A stretch of 42,949 bases of DNA from Methylobacterium sp. WSM2598 (GCF_000379105.1 NZ_KB900612.1:1-42949); one strand, 5' to 3'. Shown: positions 1-7,722, counted from the stretch's first letter. Notes: generated by a model from the letters alone, not told the origin. A program made the numbers and translations.

Positions 1-279
1 CACTATGAAGATCTGGAGAGCTTGAAGGCACACGTCCTGGCCTTCGTCACAGCCTACAACTTCGCCAAGCATCTCAAGTCGTTGCGCTGGAAGACCCCGT
101 TCCAGACCATCTGTCATGCCTGGACCAAAGACCCAGACCGCTTCAAAATCGACCCGCACCACCTCATACCGGGACCATACAGTGGTTCGAGATATCCCGG
201 GACGTTGCGGCTCGGGCTGTTGAGTTGGCGATCTCTGACCATGCGAAAGGAATTCGCGCGCCAACGGCTGCTGACCTGA
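1..279 (+). pseudogene. IS481-family transposase, C-terminal fragment
   Basis: The reading frame is open from the first base and translates to a typical C-terminal end of IS481-type integrase-fold transposases: a HYED..L stretch, an AYNFA(K)HLK..RWKTPFQ segment and a final W-x-x-DPDRF..DP..(L/M)PG block at about residues 40-57. Intact family members stop just after the PG motif; here the frame runs on for about 35 unrelated codons to 279, so the original end is lost. The N-terminal part, including the first catalytic aspartates, lies outside the window. It is a remnant marking a past transposition at this edge. Confidence 0.7.
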
Positions 280-593
280 GGCCGCGGAAGCCGAAGCATT
301 CTCCGCGCCCTCGGCGCGATGATTGGGTGCGCATCGCCGTCGCCGGCCCGCATGACTTGTTCGAGCGAGTGGAGGATTGGCGACGCGGTCAGCACCCGAT
401 CCCGAACAGGTCGGAGGCGCTGCGGCGTCTGCTTTTTCTCGGGATCTCTCAGGAGAGGCGCGCGCGACAGCTGCCCCTCGGGCGGCCGGGTGCGACCGAT
501 TTGACAGCCGGCCCCCGCCGCGCTGTCTTAACCAATCTGCCCGGCGCGAGTCTGCGCGGGGCACCCACCGGAGAACCGACGCCGCGGAAGTGA
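225..593 (+). CDS. small basic protein, possible ribbon-helix-helix type
   Basis: A 122-residue ORF that begins inside the decayed transposase tail. Residues 33-75 look structured: WVRIAVAGPHDLFERVEDWRRG followed by IPNRSEALRRLLFLGI, a pattern like small ribbon-helix-helix proteins in which a strand is followed by NRSEALRRLL. The last 45 residues are low-complexity, proline- and arginine-rich. A DNA-binding role is only an inference from this pattern. The start is uncertain because the first 30 codons overlap the transposase remnant. A pair of hairpins follows the stop. Confidence 0.45.
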   Translation: MAISDHAKGIRAPTAADLRPRKPKHSPRPRRDDWVRIAVAGPHDLFERVEDWRRGQHPIPNRSEALRRLLFLGISQERRARQLPLGRPGATDLTAGPRRAVLTNLPGASLRGAPTGEPTPRK

Positions 594-610
594 GAGCCTG
601 AAAAGCGAAC

Positions 611-637
611 GGCCCCCGAGCTGGTCACTCGGAGGCC
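611..637 (+). terminator. hairpin after the 225-593 gene
   Basis: Ten-base arms GGCCCCCGAG and CTCGGAGGCC pair with one mismatch around a 7-base loop. No long T run follows, so termination is likely but weak. Confidence 0.4.
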
Positions 638-651
638 GTCTAGAGCGCACC

Positions 652-685
652 GCTTAGTGGGCCCCTCAACAGGCCCCCACTAAGC
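652..685. terminator. second hairpin, perfect 10-bp stem
   Basis: Arms GCTTAGTGGG (652-661) and CCCACTAAGC (676-685) are exact inverted repeats with extra CC/GG pairing inside. There is no T run. It could be a terminator, a site-specific recombination site or the end of a lost element. Confidence 0.35.
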
Positions 686-781
686 CTGATCCCCTTGCGG
701 GAGTCAACGGCGAGCCCCGGTTCGTCGAGCGCTCGTGCTTTGCCCCGATCGCATGGCCGCGGCCCTCGTGAGGGTCGTTCG

Positions 782-1396
782 ATGACGCACGCCTATCGCC
801 TGCCGCGCTCGATCGCGGACAGGCTCGACGCCGCCCTCGCCGGGCGCCGCAACGCCGCCGCCGCGCGCCAGCTCGCCGCATGGCTCGGGCGCTGGTGGAG
901 CGCCCCGCGGCGGCTCCTCTACGCGTTCCCGATCGACCGCCGGGCGCTCGCCGGCCGCGAGGACCTCGGCTTGAGCGAGGCCCGGGTGCGGGGCGCGCTC
1001 GCCGCGCTTGAGGAGGTCGGGTTCCTGGCGCGCTATGAGCCGGACCCGGGCAAGCGCTACCAGCGCACGGCCGAGGGCCTGCACCGCCGCCCGATCCTGT
1101 TCCGGTTCGGCGACGAATACGGCGTGGCCTTCGCGCAGGCCAACGCGCGGGCGCAGGCGGCCCGTGGAGCCGCGGCGCCGGCCCGCAGGCCCGTTCCCCG
1201 CCCCGAGCCGCGCCCGGTCGTCCTGGCGCCTCCTGCGCGCCCCGCGGCCCCGGCGGCCGCGAGGGCCTCGTCTCAACTCGCCCAAAAGCAACCCTTAGGC
1301 GGAAGCCTTCTGCTTATGGGTGAGCAGAATCGCACGGAACCGCTCTCGCCTCTCGACCAGGCGCTTGAGCGTCTGCGCCGGGGCATCGGTGCATGA
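782..1396 (+). CDS. winged-helix-like plasmid/prophage protein
   Basis: The ATG at 782 is chosen over upstream in-frame starts because the same start context (GATGACGCACGCCTAT) is repeated at 16423 in front of a broken copy. The protein is 204 residues. Residues 1-110 form a compact basic domain with helices and a stretch LSEARVRGALAALEEVGFLARYEP that reads as a winged helix-turn-helix recognition region. Residues 120-175 are an alanine/proline-rich linker, and the tail is LDQALERLRRGIGA. Such genes sit with plasmid or phage replication modules in Methylobacteriaceae, but I do not recognise a defined family. Its stop overlaps a possible ATG at 1393, in a frame I do not trust. Confidence 0.6.
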   Translation: MTHAYRLPRSIADRLDAALAGRRNAAAARQLAAWLGRWWSAPRRLLYAFPIDRRALAGREDLGLSEARVRGALAALEEVGFLARYEPDPGKRYQRTAEGLHRRPILFRFGDEYGVAFAQANARAQAARGAAAPARRPVPRPEPRPVVLAPPARPAAPAAARASSQLAQKQPLGGSLLLMGEQNRTEPLSPLDQALERLRRGIGA

Positions 1397-1588
1397 AACC
1401 GCGCGGCCAGCGGACCCGTCGCAAGGGCTGCCGGGACGGCAGGGCCTCGGCCAGCGCAGCGGGCCGCTTGGATTCGTGCGCGCATACGGCGGTGGGGCGT
1501 CGGCCGAGAGAAGGGGCCGGAGGGGCCCAGGCCCCGGCGCGTCCTGATCCGTGCGGGAGGCAGGTTCCGCACCGTGATTGCGCATTCT

Positions 1589-1636
1589 TACACACAGCCC
1601 CTTGCACTGGCCGGTCGACGTGTGTATGTGTGTGTA
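1589..1636. promoter_or_regulatory. dyad upstream of hicA
   Basis: TACACACA (1589-1596) is mirrored by TGTGTGTA (1629-1636) about 60 bases before hicA. The rest of 1397-1694 holds no gene I can support. The dyad may be an operator; this is inferred from position only. Confidence 0.3.
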
Positions 1637-1694
1637 GCGGACCAGAGATGAGCCAGACGGAGGGAACAATGCAGGGCATAAAGGGAAGAGAACG

Positions 1695-1904
1695 ATGTCA
1701 AGGCGGGACCACAGCAACAAGACGCGTGATGTAATCGCGAAGCTGTACGCGGATGGGTGGGACGTTCACCGGCGAGGCCCGGGCGATCACGTCCAGTTCA
1801 AGCATCCAAGCAAGCCTGGCAAGGTCACGGTTGACACAGGTTCGCTAGAGATCCCGGTTGGAACTCTGCGCAGTATCTACAAACAAGCGGGCTGGGAGTG
1901 GTGA
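1695..1904 (+). CDS. hicA: HicA-family mRNA interferase toxin
   Basis: A 69-residue protein of normal HicA length. It has the family layout: a short helix with VIAKLYADGWDVHRR, then the GDHVQFKHP strand carrying the catalytic histidine at about residue 35, then KVTV and the terminal IPVGTLRSIYKQAGW helix. HicA proteins are dsRBD-like RNases that cleave mRNA when not held by HicB. A good ribosome site (AAGGGAAGAG) lies just upstream of ATG 1695. The partner antitoxin gene follows 43 bases later on the same strand. Likely a plasmid stabilisation or phage-response module, autoregulated by HicB. Confidence 0.9.
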   Translation: MSRRDHSNKTRDVIAKLYADGWDVHRRGPGDHVQFKHPSKPGKVTVDTGSLEIPVGTLRSIYKQAGWEW

Positions 1905-1918
1905 CAACACCACTCCCC

Positions 1919-1947
1919 TACATAATATAATATGCGGGAGCGATATA
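1919..1947 (+). promoter_or_regulatory. AT-rich hicA-hicB spacer
   Basis: The short gap holds the strikingly AT-rich stretch ACATAATATAATATG in a very GC-rich neighbourhood, then the hicB ribosome site GGGAG (1936-1940). It may serve as an internal promoter or a HicB operator. Confidence 0.35.
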
Positions 1948-2358
1948 ATGGCTAGAGTCGTCATGTTAGTCCATGAGGACCGTGGCGTGTTCGGCGCCTC
2001 GTTCCCGGACTTCCCGGGAGCAACGACCGTCGCGAACAGCATTGATGAGTTGTTCGTGAAGGCACCTGAAATGTTAGCGTTTCACGTCGAGGGCATGGTT
2101 CAGGACGGCGACGCCGTTCCCGATCTCCGGGGCGTGGAACAACTGCGCCGAGACCCCGCGTTCCGCGAGGACGCAGAGGGCGCGGTTCTGGCTTTCGTCG
2201 ACGTCGACCTGCCGAGCAAGGCGGTGCGCGTTAATATCTCCGTCGACGAGGGCATGCTGCGCCGGATCGATCGTGCCGCCGAGGCGGCCGGCGAGACCCG
2301 CTCGGGCTTCCTGGTCGCGGCCGCCAAGGCGCGCCTGGCGCAGCTCGGCTCATCCTGA
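1948..2358 (+). CDS. hicB: HicB-family antitoxin
   Basis: ATG 1948 is chosen because GGGAG lies 7 bases before it and the protein then starts MARVVMLVHEDRGVFGASFPDFPG, the classic HicB N-terminal partial RNase H fold. The 136-residue protein continues with the second half VNISVDEGMLRRIDRAAEAAGETRSGFLVAAAKARL, a ribbon-helix-helix DNA-binding domain (residues 98-132). So it should both neutralise HicA and repress the pair. It lies just downstream of hicA in the usual toxin-first order. Confidence 0.9.
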   Translation: MARVVMLVHEDRGVFGASFPDFPGATTVANSIDELFVKAPEMLAFHVEGMVQDGDAVPDLRGVEQLRRDPAFREDAEGAVLAFVDVDLPSKAVRVNISVDEGMLRRIDRAAEAAGETRSGFLVAAAKARLAQLGSS

Positions 2359-2380
2359 GAGGGGCCGACCTCGTGAAGCG

Positions 2381-2410
2381 CGAAAGGCTGGGCGCGCGCC
2401 CGGCCTTTCG
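2381..2410. terminator. terminator between hicB and the partition pair
   Basis: CGAAAGGC (2381-2388) pairs with GCCTTTCG (2403-2410) around a GC-rich inner stem. It lies between convergent genes and can act on both strands. Confidence 0.55.
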
Positions 2411-2442
2411 GTGTTCGTGCCTGACGAAGGCCCGCCCTTGAT

Positions 2443-2814
2443 CTAGCGGCGCTGCCGGCGGCGGCCGTCCTCGGGGACGGAGGCCAGGTCGATCCCGTAC
2501 CCCTTGGCGGCCAGCGCCTCGATAACGAGGAACTTGACCGTTACCTTGCGCCGCACGGCTTCCATCCGGAGTGCCGTCCAGACGCTTTCGGGGACCTCTA
2601 ATCGCAGCGGGGCGGTCGGCTCGGCCGCGGCTTCCGCGGGAGGAGCCGCCGGCACGCCCGCTGCTGGCGGCGTTGACGGGCTCGCCGGGGCCTCAGCCGC
2701 CAGCGGGCGCGCGAATCCGGCCTCAGCGCCGCCCTCGGCCAGGCGCGCCAGCTCCTCGGCGCTGGCGCGGGGCCGTGGGGCGCGGCCGAGCGGGAGAACC
2801 TTCGGAGTGGTCAT
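2443..2814 (-). CDS. small ParA-partner protein
   Basis: A 123-residue protein. Residues 1-70 are a disordered alanine/proline-rich arm starting MTTPKVLPLGRAPRPRAS; residues 71-110 (LRLEVPESVWTALRMEAVRRKVTVKFLVIEALAAKGY) look like a ribbon-helix-helix domain, and the tail is arginine-rich. Small proteins of this build partner orphan ParA ATPases as centromere binders. Its ATG overlaps the parA stop as TAATG, so translation is coupled. Function is inferred from size, position and the C-terminal pattern. Confidence 0.6.
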   Translation of the reverse strand: MTTPKVLPLGRAPRPRASAEELARLAEGGAEAGFARPLAAEAPASPSTPPAAGVPAAPPAEAAAEPTAPLRLEVPESVWTALRMEAVRRKVTVKFLVIEALAAKGYGIDLASVPEDGRRRQRR

Positions 2815-3485
2815 TAGGCGGCCTCCTCGGCCGGCGCGATCAGCGCCAAGATCTCATCAAGGGCGCGCTCCATCTCTGCCGCGGCCTTCGGGTCGCCCTC
2901 GGCGTGCAGGGGGGTGAGCCCATTGAAATGCATCGACTGGTACGCGTTGGGCCGCTGAATCGTCGTGGTGTCGAGGATCGGGATCCCGGCGTCCGCGATT
3001 TCCTGGCGGGCATGCTTGGCGACGCGCGACAGGATCGGCGACATTCGGGTGAAGACGACGCGGGCGGGGATCTCCCGGCGCAGCATCTTGCTGGCGCGAC
3101 GAACCTCGGCATGGGTGCGGAAGACTTCCTGCAGGTCCATGCCCGAGATACCGGAGGGGATCACGACCAGGTCGCTCTCGGCGATCGCGAAGGTGACGGC
3201 CTTGGACGCGGCGCCTTCCAGGTCGAGGAGCACGAGCTGGTAGCGCTCGACCGCCGTCGCGATCGCGTCCTGCAGCGTGTCTTCCTTGACGCCGGCGACG
3301 ACGTCGACGCCACATCCCCTCCTCTCTCGGGCCGCGGCCTCGTGCCAGGCCCGAACGTGTCCGTTCGGGTCCGCGTCGAGGATCGCGACGGTTCCGCCGC
3401 GCGCGGCGTAGGCGGCCGCCAGGCAGATTGCGAGGGTGGTTTTGCCAACGCCGCCCTTGGTCGAGCACAGGCTTACAACTGGCAT
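2814..3485 (-). CDS. parA: ParA-family partition ATPase (orphan, type Ib-like)
   Basis: Start at 3485 gives MPVVSLCSTKGGVGKTTLA, with the deviant Walker A motif KGGVGKTT at residues 10-17 and a GGAAGGA ribosome site upstream. Walker A-prime DADPNG (about residue 38), LVLLDLEG as Walker B (about residue 80) and a C-terminal helix rich in E and A complete the family pattern. At 223 residues it lacks the N-terminal HTH of large RepA proteins, matching small ParA/VirC1-like ATPases. It is co-transcribed and overlapping with the small partner gene. It is one of three ParA-type ATPases in the window. Confidence 0.85.
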   Translation of the reverse strand: MPVVSLCSTKGGVGKTTLAICLAAAYAARGGTVAILDADPNGHVRAWHEAAARERRGCGVDVVAGVKEDTLQDAIATAVERYQLVLLDLEGAASKAVTFAIAESDLVVIPSGISGMDLQEVFRTHAEVRRASKMLRREIPARVVFTRMSPILSRVAKHARQEIADAGIPILDTTTIQRPNAYQSMHFNGLTPLHAEGDPKAAAEMERALDEILALIAPAEEAA

Positions 3486-3796
3486 TGCGCCGTCCTTCCA
3501 TTCCGTGAAAGTGCCGACCTGTGCGGGTGCACAGGCGCACAAGCGCCATTCTTCCTGTTCGCCGTCATGGCCTTCTGGCTATGCGCCTACCTGGTAAAGC
3601 GCAGGTTTACACACCTGTGCAGAATGGCACGAGGCCATCTGTACAGGACGGCTAATGGGCTGATGGGAATATGTACATTTTGCGGTGTCACCATAATGGC
3701 GACGGTGCGGCTTAGCAAAGGTTAAGCAGGCGTTGCCATTCTGGGCGCCCGCCCGTAGAGGCTCGGCTCGGCAAACCGGGTGGCAGCATGGGATAG

Positions 3797-4048
3797 GTGA
3801 TCGACCTCTCGGCCCCGGAGTGGGCCGAATGGTGGCATGGTGCGTGCCGGCGGATCGGAGCCCGCCCGGCGCCACGTCAGGGCCGCGTGCAGGACAGTGA
3901 GCTGGGCCTCCGGGTGCAGGCGGCAGCGCTCGCGCCGATCGTCAGTCCCCCTGCGCCGGTCGAGGTTGGCTCGCGGCTCGCGGTGGCGCTCGCGGCCTAC
4001 CTGGCGGCGGCCGAGGCCCGCGGCGAGATCCGCGGCCGGCGCGCCTAA
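3797..4048 (+). CDS. hypothetical small protein
   Basis: An 83-residue ORF from GTG 3797. It reads as an amphipathic protein (APEWAEWWHGACRRIGARPAP; LGLRVQAAALAPIV; LAVALAAYLAAAEARGEIRG) rather than random GC-rich sequence. Its stop overlaps that of the convergent gene on the other strand (4045-4048). No family recognised. Confidence 0.4.
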   Translation: MIDLSAPEWAEWWHGACRRIGARPAPRQGRVQDSELGLRVQAAALAPIVSPPAPVEVGSRLAVALAAYLAAAEARGEIRGRRA

Positions 4049-4353
4049 CCCCGGGCGGCGGCGTCCCGGGCCTCCTGCGCGGCCGCGGCCTCGCGCAGCA
4101 TGATCCTCGCGGCGATCGCCGTCTCGGCGGTGCCGTAGGCCTCGCCGGTGCTCAGACGCACGGACCAGCTCGCCGGCCGCCCGTAGCGCTGGCGCGCCTC
4201 GGCCAGGGCGAGGCAGCGATCGCCCCGGACCGCGCGCAGGACCGTCCCGCAGCGCTCGGGGCGGATCGCGATCCCGGTCGGCGACATCAGGCCGGCGCGG
4301 CGTGCGTGCTCGACCTCGACGGCCCACGGAACGAAGGTGTCGGGTCGTGCCAT
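4045..4353 (-). CDS. hypothetical small protein
   Basis: A 102-residue ORF from ATG 4353. It contains folded-looking segments (VPWAVEVEHARRAGLMSPTGIAIRP; SWSVRLSTGEAYGTAETAIAARIML) and no membrane span. An inverted repeat lies about 35 bases upstream of the start. It converges on the 3797 gene with stops overlapping by four bases. No family recognised; the product may be a small plasmid accessory protein. Confidence 0.5.
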   Translation of the reverse strand: MARPDTFVPWAVEVEHARRAGLMSPTGIAIRPERCGTVLRAVRGDRCLALAEARQRYGRPASWSVRLSTGEAYGTAETAIAARIMLREAAAAQEARDAAARG

Positions 4354-4385
4354 GGCGTCTCCCTCTGGTTCCCTCGACCTCGATA

Positions 4386-4411
4386 ACCCTAGGAGCGCAG
4401 ACCTCTAGGGT
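4386..4411. promoter_or_regulatory. inverted repeat upstream of the 4353 gene
   Basis: ACCCTAG (4386-4392) and CTAGGGT (4405-4411) form an exact dyad with a 12-base spacer. The position suits an operator. The remaining sequence up to 4683 holds no gene I can support. Confidence 0.35.
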
Positions 4412-4683
4412 CAAAACCCAGTCAGCTTGACCATGCGAGGGGCTGCTTGCGGCCCATTTCAGGCCCTTGGAAGGTCTGCCTTCCGGCAGCCGGCGGGCCA
4501 GAGGTCTGCGACCGAAGTGGGTGGAGGCTGTGTGAGAACGTAAGCCGGGGTCGCGTGATGACGGCGGTCATTGCACGGTGCAAAGCCTCGCCGGCTCCTC
4601 ACGGCCAGCCAAGCTAGCTGCGAGTCTGTGCAGGCGCTCCCGTCGATGGTAGGAGCATATCGGGTTCATCAAAGGACACCGTC

Positions 4684-5721
4684 TTGGGGAAAATAATCAA
4701 CCTTTTTAACCACAAGGGCGGTGTCTCTAAGACCACAACGGTCTTCAATCTCGCATGGATGCTCGGCACCATGGGGAAGACGGTCATCATGGCCGACTTC
4801 GATCCTCAGTGTAACCTCACGGGAATGGTCCTTGGATACAGAGGTGTTGAGGATCTTGAGGGAACTTACAAAGAAAACCCGCCGAACAATGTGAGAGATG
4901 CCCTGTCGCCGGCGTTCGAGGCAAAGCCACGCCAGATCGTCGGAGCCGAGTGCATCCAAGTTTCTGGGATCAATAATCTTTATCTACTTCCCGGTCATAT
5001 AGGTCTAGCCGAGTACGAGACGACGCTCGGGATCGCTCAAGAGCTTAGCGGATCGCTTCTTGCGCTGAAAAATCTACCGGGCTCCATTCGCTACATGCTT
5101 GAAGCAACAGCGGCAAAATACAATGCGGATTATGTCGTCGTTGACATGAGTCCGAGCCTCGGACCGGTCAACCAAAACCTTATGATGACCGGTGATCACT
5201 TTCTTGTTCCGCTTCACCCCGACTATTTCTCAGCCATGGCGCTGTCTTCGTTGGCTCGAGTACTGCCGAGATGGAGAAGTTGGGCCGAGACAGCCAGTAA
5301 CATCGAGTTGCTGAAGACGGCCGATTATCCCTTTCCGCGCCCTACCTCGACATACATCGGCTCGATCATCCAAAAATATCGCCCTCGTAACGGATCTGCG
5401 AGCAAAGCTTTCCAGCATTGGATCGATCAGCTTGTTGACGGATTGAAAGACGTGCTCATACCTGCTCTTGAAAAGGCGAAGATGCTGAATAGCACCGAAT
5501 TCGCGGCCAAGGTTGGGTTCGATCCCTGGAAACCGATCATGGAAGTCGCCGACTTCAATTCGCTGATCGCTTTGTCCCAGGAACACCAGACGCCGGTTTA
5601 TGCACTGACGCCCGATATCGTGGGTAAGGGGGCAGTTTGGGATCAAGCTAAAGAGAATATGGACTTGTTCCAAAAGGGTTTCAAGGAGTGCGCTGAGCGT
5701 GTCATAGCGCTTACTGCTTGA
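4684..5721 (+). CDS. ParA/MinD-like ATPase of a putative HEPN defence pair
   Basis: A 345-residue AAA_31-type ATPase. The start is TTG 4684, chosen because AAAGGA sits 7 bases upstream and the protein then opens MGKIINLFNHKGGVSKTTT. The Walker A motif (residues 10-18) has serine where ParA usually has glycine (KGGVSKTT). DFDPQCNLTG is the A-prime block at about residue 39 and VVVDMSPSLGP the Walker B block at about residue 156. The second half is longer than in partition ParA proteins and lacks a DNA-binding N-terminus. A HEPN gene starts 6 bases after the stop. The two are lower in GC than the flanks, suggesting separate transfer. Role as sensor or switch for the HEPN partner is inference. 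Confidence 0.8.
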   Translation: MGKIINLFNHKGGVSKTTTVFNLAWMLGTMGKTVIMADFDPQCNLTGMVLGYRGVEDLEGTYKENPPNNVRDALSPAFEAKPRQIVGAECIQVSGINNLYLLPGHIGLAEYETTLGIAQELSGSLLALKNLPGSIRYMLEATAAKYNADYVVVDMSPSLGPVNQNLMMTGDHFLVPLHPDYFSAMALSSLARVLPRWRSWAETASNIELLKTADYPFPRPTSTYIGSIIQKYRPRNGSASKAFQHWIDQLVDGLKDVLIPALEKAKMLNSTEFAAKVGFDPWKPIMEVADFNSLIALSQEHQTPVYALTPDIVGKGAVWDQAKENMDLFQKGFKECAERVIALTA

Positions 5722-5727
5722 CCTGAG

Positions 5728-6354
5728 ATGACCCCAAAGTCCTACTTCGATAACGTCTGGATTCGTGCCGATCTGTTCGGCACGCTTCACGCGTTTATCT
5801 CAGGCAGTACGGCAGCTGCGCTCGATCCCACGGAGCTTCTGCGTGCAGAGTGGGCGATGCGAGTAAGCGCGCTCGACCTCTATGTGCATGAGGTCGTCGC
5901 GCAAAATCTCGTGAAGATCTTCCAGGGCACCCGGCCCATGTGTCCTGGGTACTCCAAGCTTCAGATCACTGCCGATGCACTCATGCGTATCCACGCGGCG
6001 GGACCGGGATCAGTAAGTGATGCGGCGTTTGAATTGGAGATCAGGGAGAAGCTTTCGCGCGTCACCTATCAGGCTCCGGATGATATCGCCGATGGTATCA
6101 GATTAATCTCCTCCATCGAGCTTTGGAATGAGGTTGCAAAGCATCACGGCGCGACGGGAGGGACCGTGAAAACGGCGGCTGGTGCCATCAAAATCGGACT
6201 GTCTGCGATCGCCAGTAGGCGAAATAAGATCGTTCACGAAGGTGATCTACAACCCGGCTTGCCGCGCACTGAGTGGCCGATCACGCGTACCGATGTGGAT
6301 GATGTAAAGACCGCTATTCTCCGGGTTGTCGTCGCGATTGAGGCCTTGGTGTGA
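5728..6354 (+). CDS. HEPN-domain protein (RiboL-PSP-HEPN-like), candidate RNase toxin
   Basis: A 208-residue, mostly helical protein. Near the C-terminus, residues 164-172 read RRNKIVHEG, giving the HEPN R-x4-H active-site motif (R165, H170) in the RN-x3-H form seen in RNA-cleaving HEPN proteins. The N-terminal half contains LYVHEVVAQNLVKIFQG, which resembles the first helices of RiboL-PSP-HEPN proteins. HEPN proteins are RNA-cleaving effectors in many toxin-antitoxin, abortive infection and CRISPR systems. Coupling to the ParA-like gene upstream (6-base gap) suggests a two-part system. The target is unknown. Confidence 0.75.
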   Translation: MTPKSYFDNVWIRADLFGTLHAFISGSTAAALDPTELLRAEWAMRVSALDLYVHEVVAQNLVKIFQGTRPMCPGYSKLQITADALMRIHAAGPGSVSDAAFELEIREKLSRVTYQAPDDIADGIRLISSIELWNEVAKHHGATGGTVKTAAGAIKIGLSAIASRRNKIVHEGDLQPGLPRTEWPITRTDVDDVKTAILRVVVAIEALV

Positions 6355-6730
6355 GAATGCCGGCTCGGAGCTGCTCACCTACGTCGCGATAACGAGGCCG
6401 CCGCAGGACTTCTCGAAAGCCTGTAACTCCTCGAAGCCAAGCCTTAACGGCTGAGGACCGGGTCCTGCTTCGAAGGGTCGCCGAGCCATGTCCGCTTTGG
6501 GGGATACGGTCATGAACCTCGGTATGACCGGTTAGCGTCGAAGATGGAACGTCCGCTTCGCGGCGGAAGCCCAGGGGCCGCTTCCCACCCTCAGCGGCCA
6601 TTCACACAGCCAAAACGCCGAACATCTCGATGTTCAGCATCGTCCCCTCCCTTGGGTGAATACTTCGGCCGAGCTTATTCGGCAGCAAACCCGTGATGTT
6701 GCCGCGTCTTTCCTCCGAGATCGGCGCGCC
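6355..6730. other. intergenic, no gene supported
   Basis: No convincing ORF. It holds one copy of a roughly 30-base repeat (centred near 6680) whose second copy lies near 6990, flanking the small minus-strand gene at 6731-6949. Confidence 0.4.
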
Positions 6731-6949
6731 TCACGCGCCCGTCGGCGCATGGGGGTCAAGAAATCGCACGGCTGTTCTGGGGACCAGGGCGGTTTCTCCG
6801 GCCGCGAGGGATCGGTTTCGACCGGCGAGGCGCATGGGCCTGATTGCCTCAATACGGTACCGCGTCGGCGTCTCACCGATGACGATAACAGGGACGGCGT
6901 GAAAGCCGGCCCGCTCGTCGAAGCAGAATTCAGCGCGACGCCGCTCCAT
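6731..6949 (-). CDS. hypothetical small protein
   Basis: A 72-residue protein with a strong ribosome site (AGGAGGAGG) just before ATG 6949. The sequence looks like a real beta-rich domain: GFHAVPVIVIGETPTRYRIEAIRPMRLAGR, then ETALVPRTAVRFLDP. It resembles short proteins common on Methylobacterium plasmids, but no function is known to me. It is bracketed by direct repeats near 6680 and 6990. Confidence 0.6.
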   Translation of the reverse strand: MERRRAEFCFDERAGFHAVPVIVIGETPTRYRIEAIRPMRLAGRNRSLAAGETALVPRTAVRFLDPHAPTGA

Positions 6950-7052
6950 CTCCGCCTCCTCCTAAGCGGAAACACCTCATCCGGGCGTATTCGGCAGTAA
7001 AGCCTTGGTGTGGCTTTCACTTTCCTCTAGCGGCGCCGTTCTACCCGCATCC

Positions 7053-7190
7053 CTACCGACGCGCGGGGTCGTCATAGGCGTCGCGAATGGCCGCGTGCGC
7101 CACCTCGACCTCGTGCCACGACCGACGAGAAATGGACGCGCCGAGGGCCATGATGCGTTGCCGCTCGCGCTCAAGCTGACCCGGCTTCAT
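7053..7190 (-). CDS. 45-residue small protein
   Basis: A short ORF with helix-friendly composition: MKPGQLERERQRIMALG, then SWHEVEVAHAAIRDAYDDPARR. The ribosome site before its ATG is weak, while a good one (GGAGAAAGACC) precedes an overlapping 11-codon ORF that ends within its first codons, so it may be translated by coupling to that leader. Function unknown. Confidence 0.4.
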   Translation of the reverse strand: MKPGQLERERQRIMALGASISRRSWHEVEVAHAAIRDAYDDPARR

Positions 7191-7257
7191 CTCGCGTCAC
7201 GTTCATGGTCTTTCTCCAATCTATACTTGCCGCAAGCGGCCGTCTACCTCATCCGCC

Positions 7258-7344
7258 TCACTGTCTGCCGATCGGCAGCAGCGCGGACAGCCCGATCACG
7301 GCGAGCAGGAACCAGAGCGCGCCGCCGCCGGCCACGGCGGTCAT
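7258..7344 (-). CDS. 28-residue putative membrane peptide
   Basis: From ATG 7344 the peptide is MTAVAGGGALWFLLAVIG.., essentially one transmembrane helix. The ribosome site is poor. Kept as a low-confidence small protein. Confidence 0.25.
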   Translation of the reverse strand: MTAVAGGGALWFLLAVIGLSALLPIGRQ

Positions 7345-7374
7345 GTAAGGAAACCTCGGCCAAGAGGGATTTCG

Positions 7375-7492
7375 TGACAGTAGATTTCCTGACAGGGTTT
7401 TGTGACACCGGCGCCGGCCCGGCCCCCTCGCGTCAACCGCGTCAGGTCGGGCCGCCCTCGCCGGTGTCAACTAAACGGTCGTTTTCCTGACA
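7375..7492. repeat. TGACA repeats and inverted repeat
   Basis: TTTCCTGACA occurs at 7385-7394 and again at 7483-7492. Between them TGACACCGGCG (7403-7413) and CGCCGGTGTCA (7459-7469) are exact 11-base inverted arms, and another TGACA lies at 7375-7379. No gene occupies this stretch. It may be a regulator-binding region or an old origin. Confidence 0.45.
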
Positions 7493-7497
7493 CGGCC

Positions 7498-7722
7498 TCA
7501 GGCCAGCCCCGCCTTGCCGCGCTGGGCCCCAATCCCGGCCCGCCGTAGATCCTCGTATGCCTCTGCCCGCCGCAGATCCTCGTAGGCGCGGGCCGCTTCA
7601 CGGATCGCGTCGGGGATCGTCCGCTCGGCCACGTACAGCCCGCGCACGTCGGGGCTCGTCGCGATGAACAAGCCCGCCTCGTGCGCGATCTGAAGCCGAA
7701 AGACAGGCTGTCGCTGTGTCAT
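7498..7722 (-). CDS. small HicB/DUF1902-like protein without a toxin
   Basis: A 74-residue protein from ATG 7722, preceded by GGAGGG. Residues 8-40 (FRLQIAHEAGLFIATSPDVRGLYVAERTIPDA) match the partial HicB or DUF1902 fold, where the SPDVRGL turn follows a strand reading ATSPD. No hicA-like gene is adjacent. It contains an internal duplication, AYEDLRRA repeated after one residue, from a 24-base tandem repeat. Confidence 0.55.
   Translation of the reverse strand: MTQRQPVFRLQIAHEAGLFIATSPDVRGLYVAERTIPDAIREAARAYEDLRRAEAYEDLRRAGIGAQRGKAGLA

Noticed and set aside
1393..1734. 113-residue ORF overlapping the stop of the 782 gene
   Set aside because: Low-complexity arginine/glycine-rich product that runs into hicA in another frame.
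2571..3725. 384-residue plus-strand ORF
   Set aside because: Antisense of parA and its partner, both with clear motifs; composition is arginine/glycine-rich shadow.
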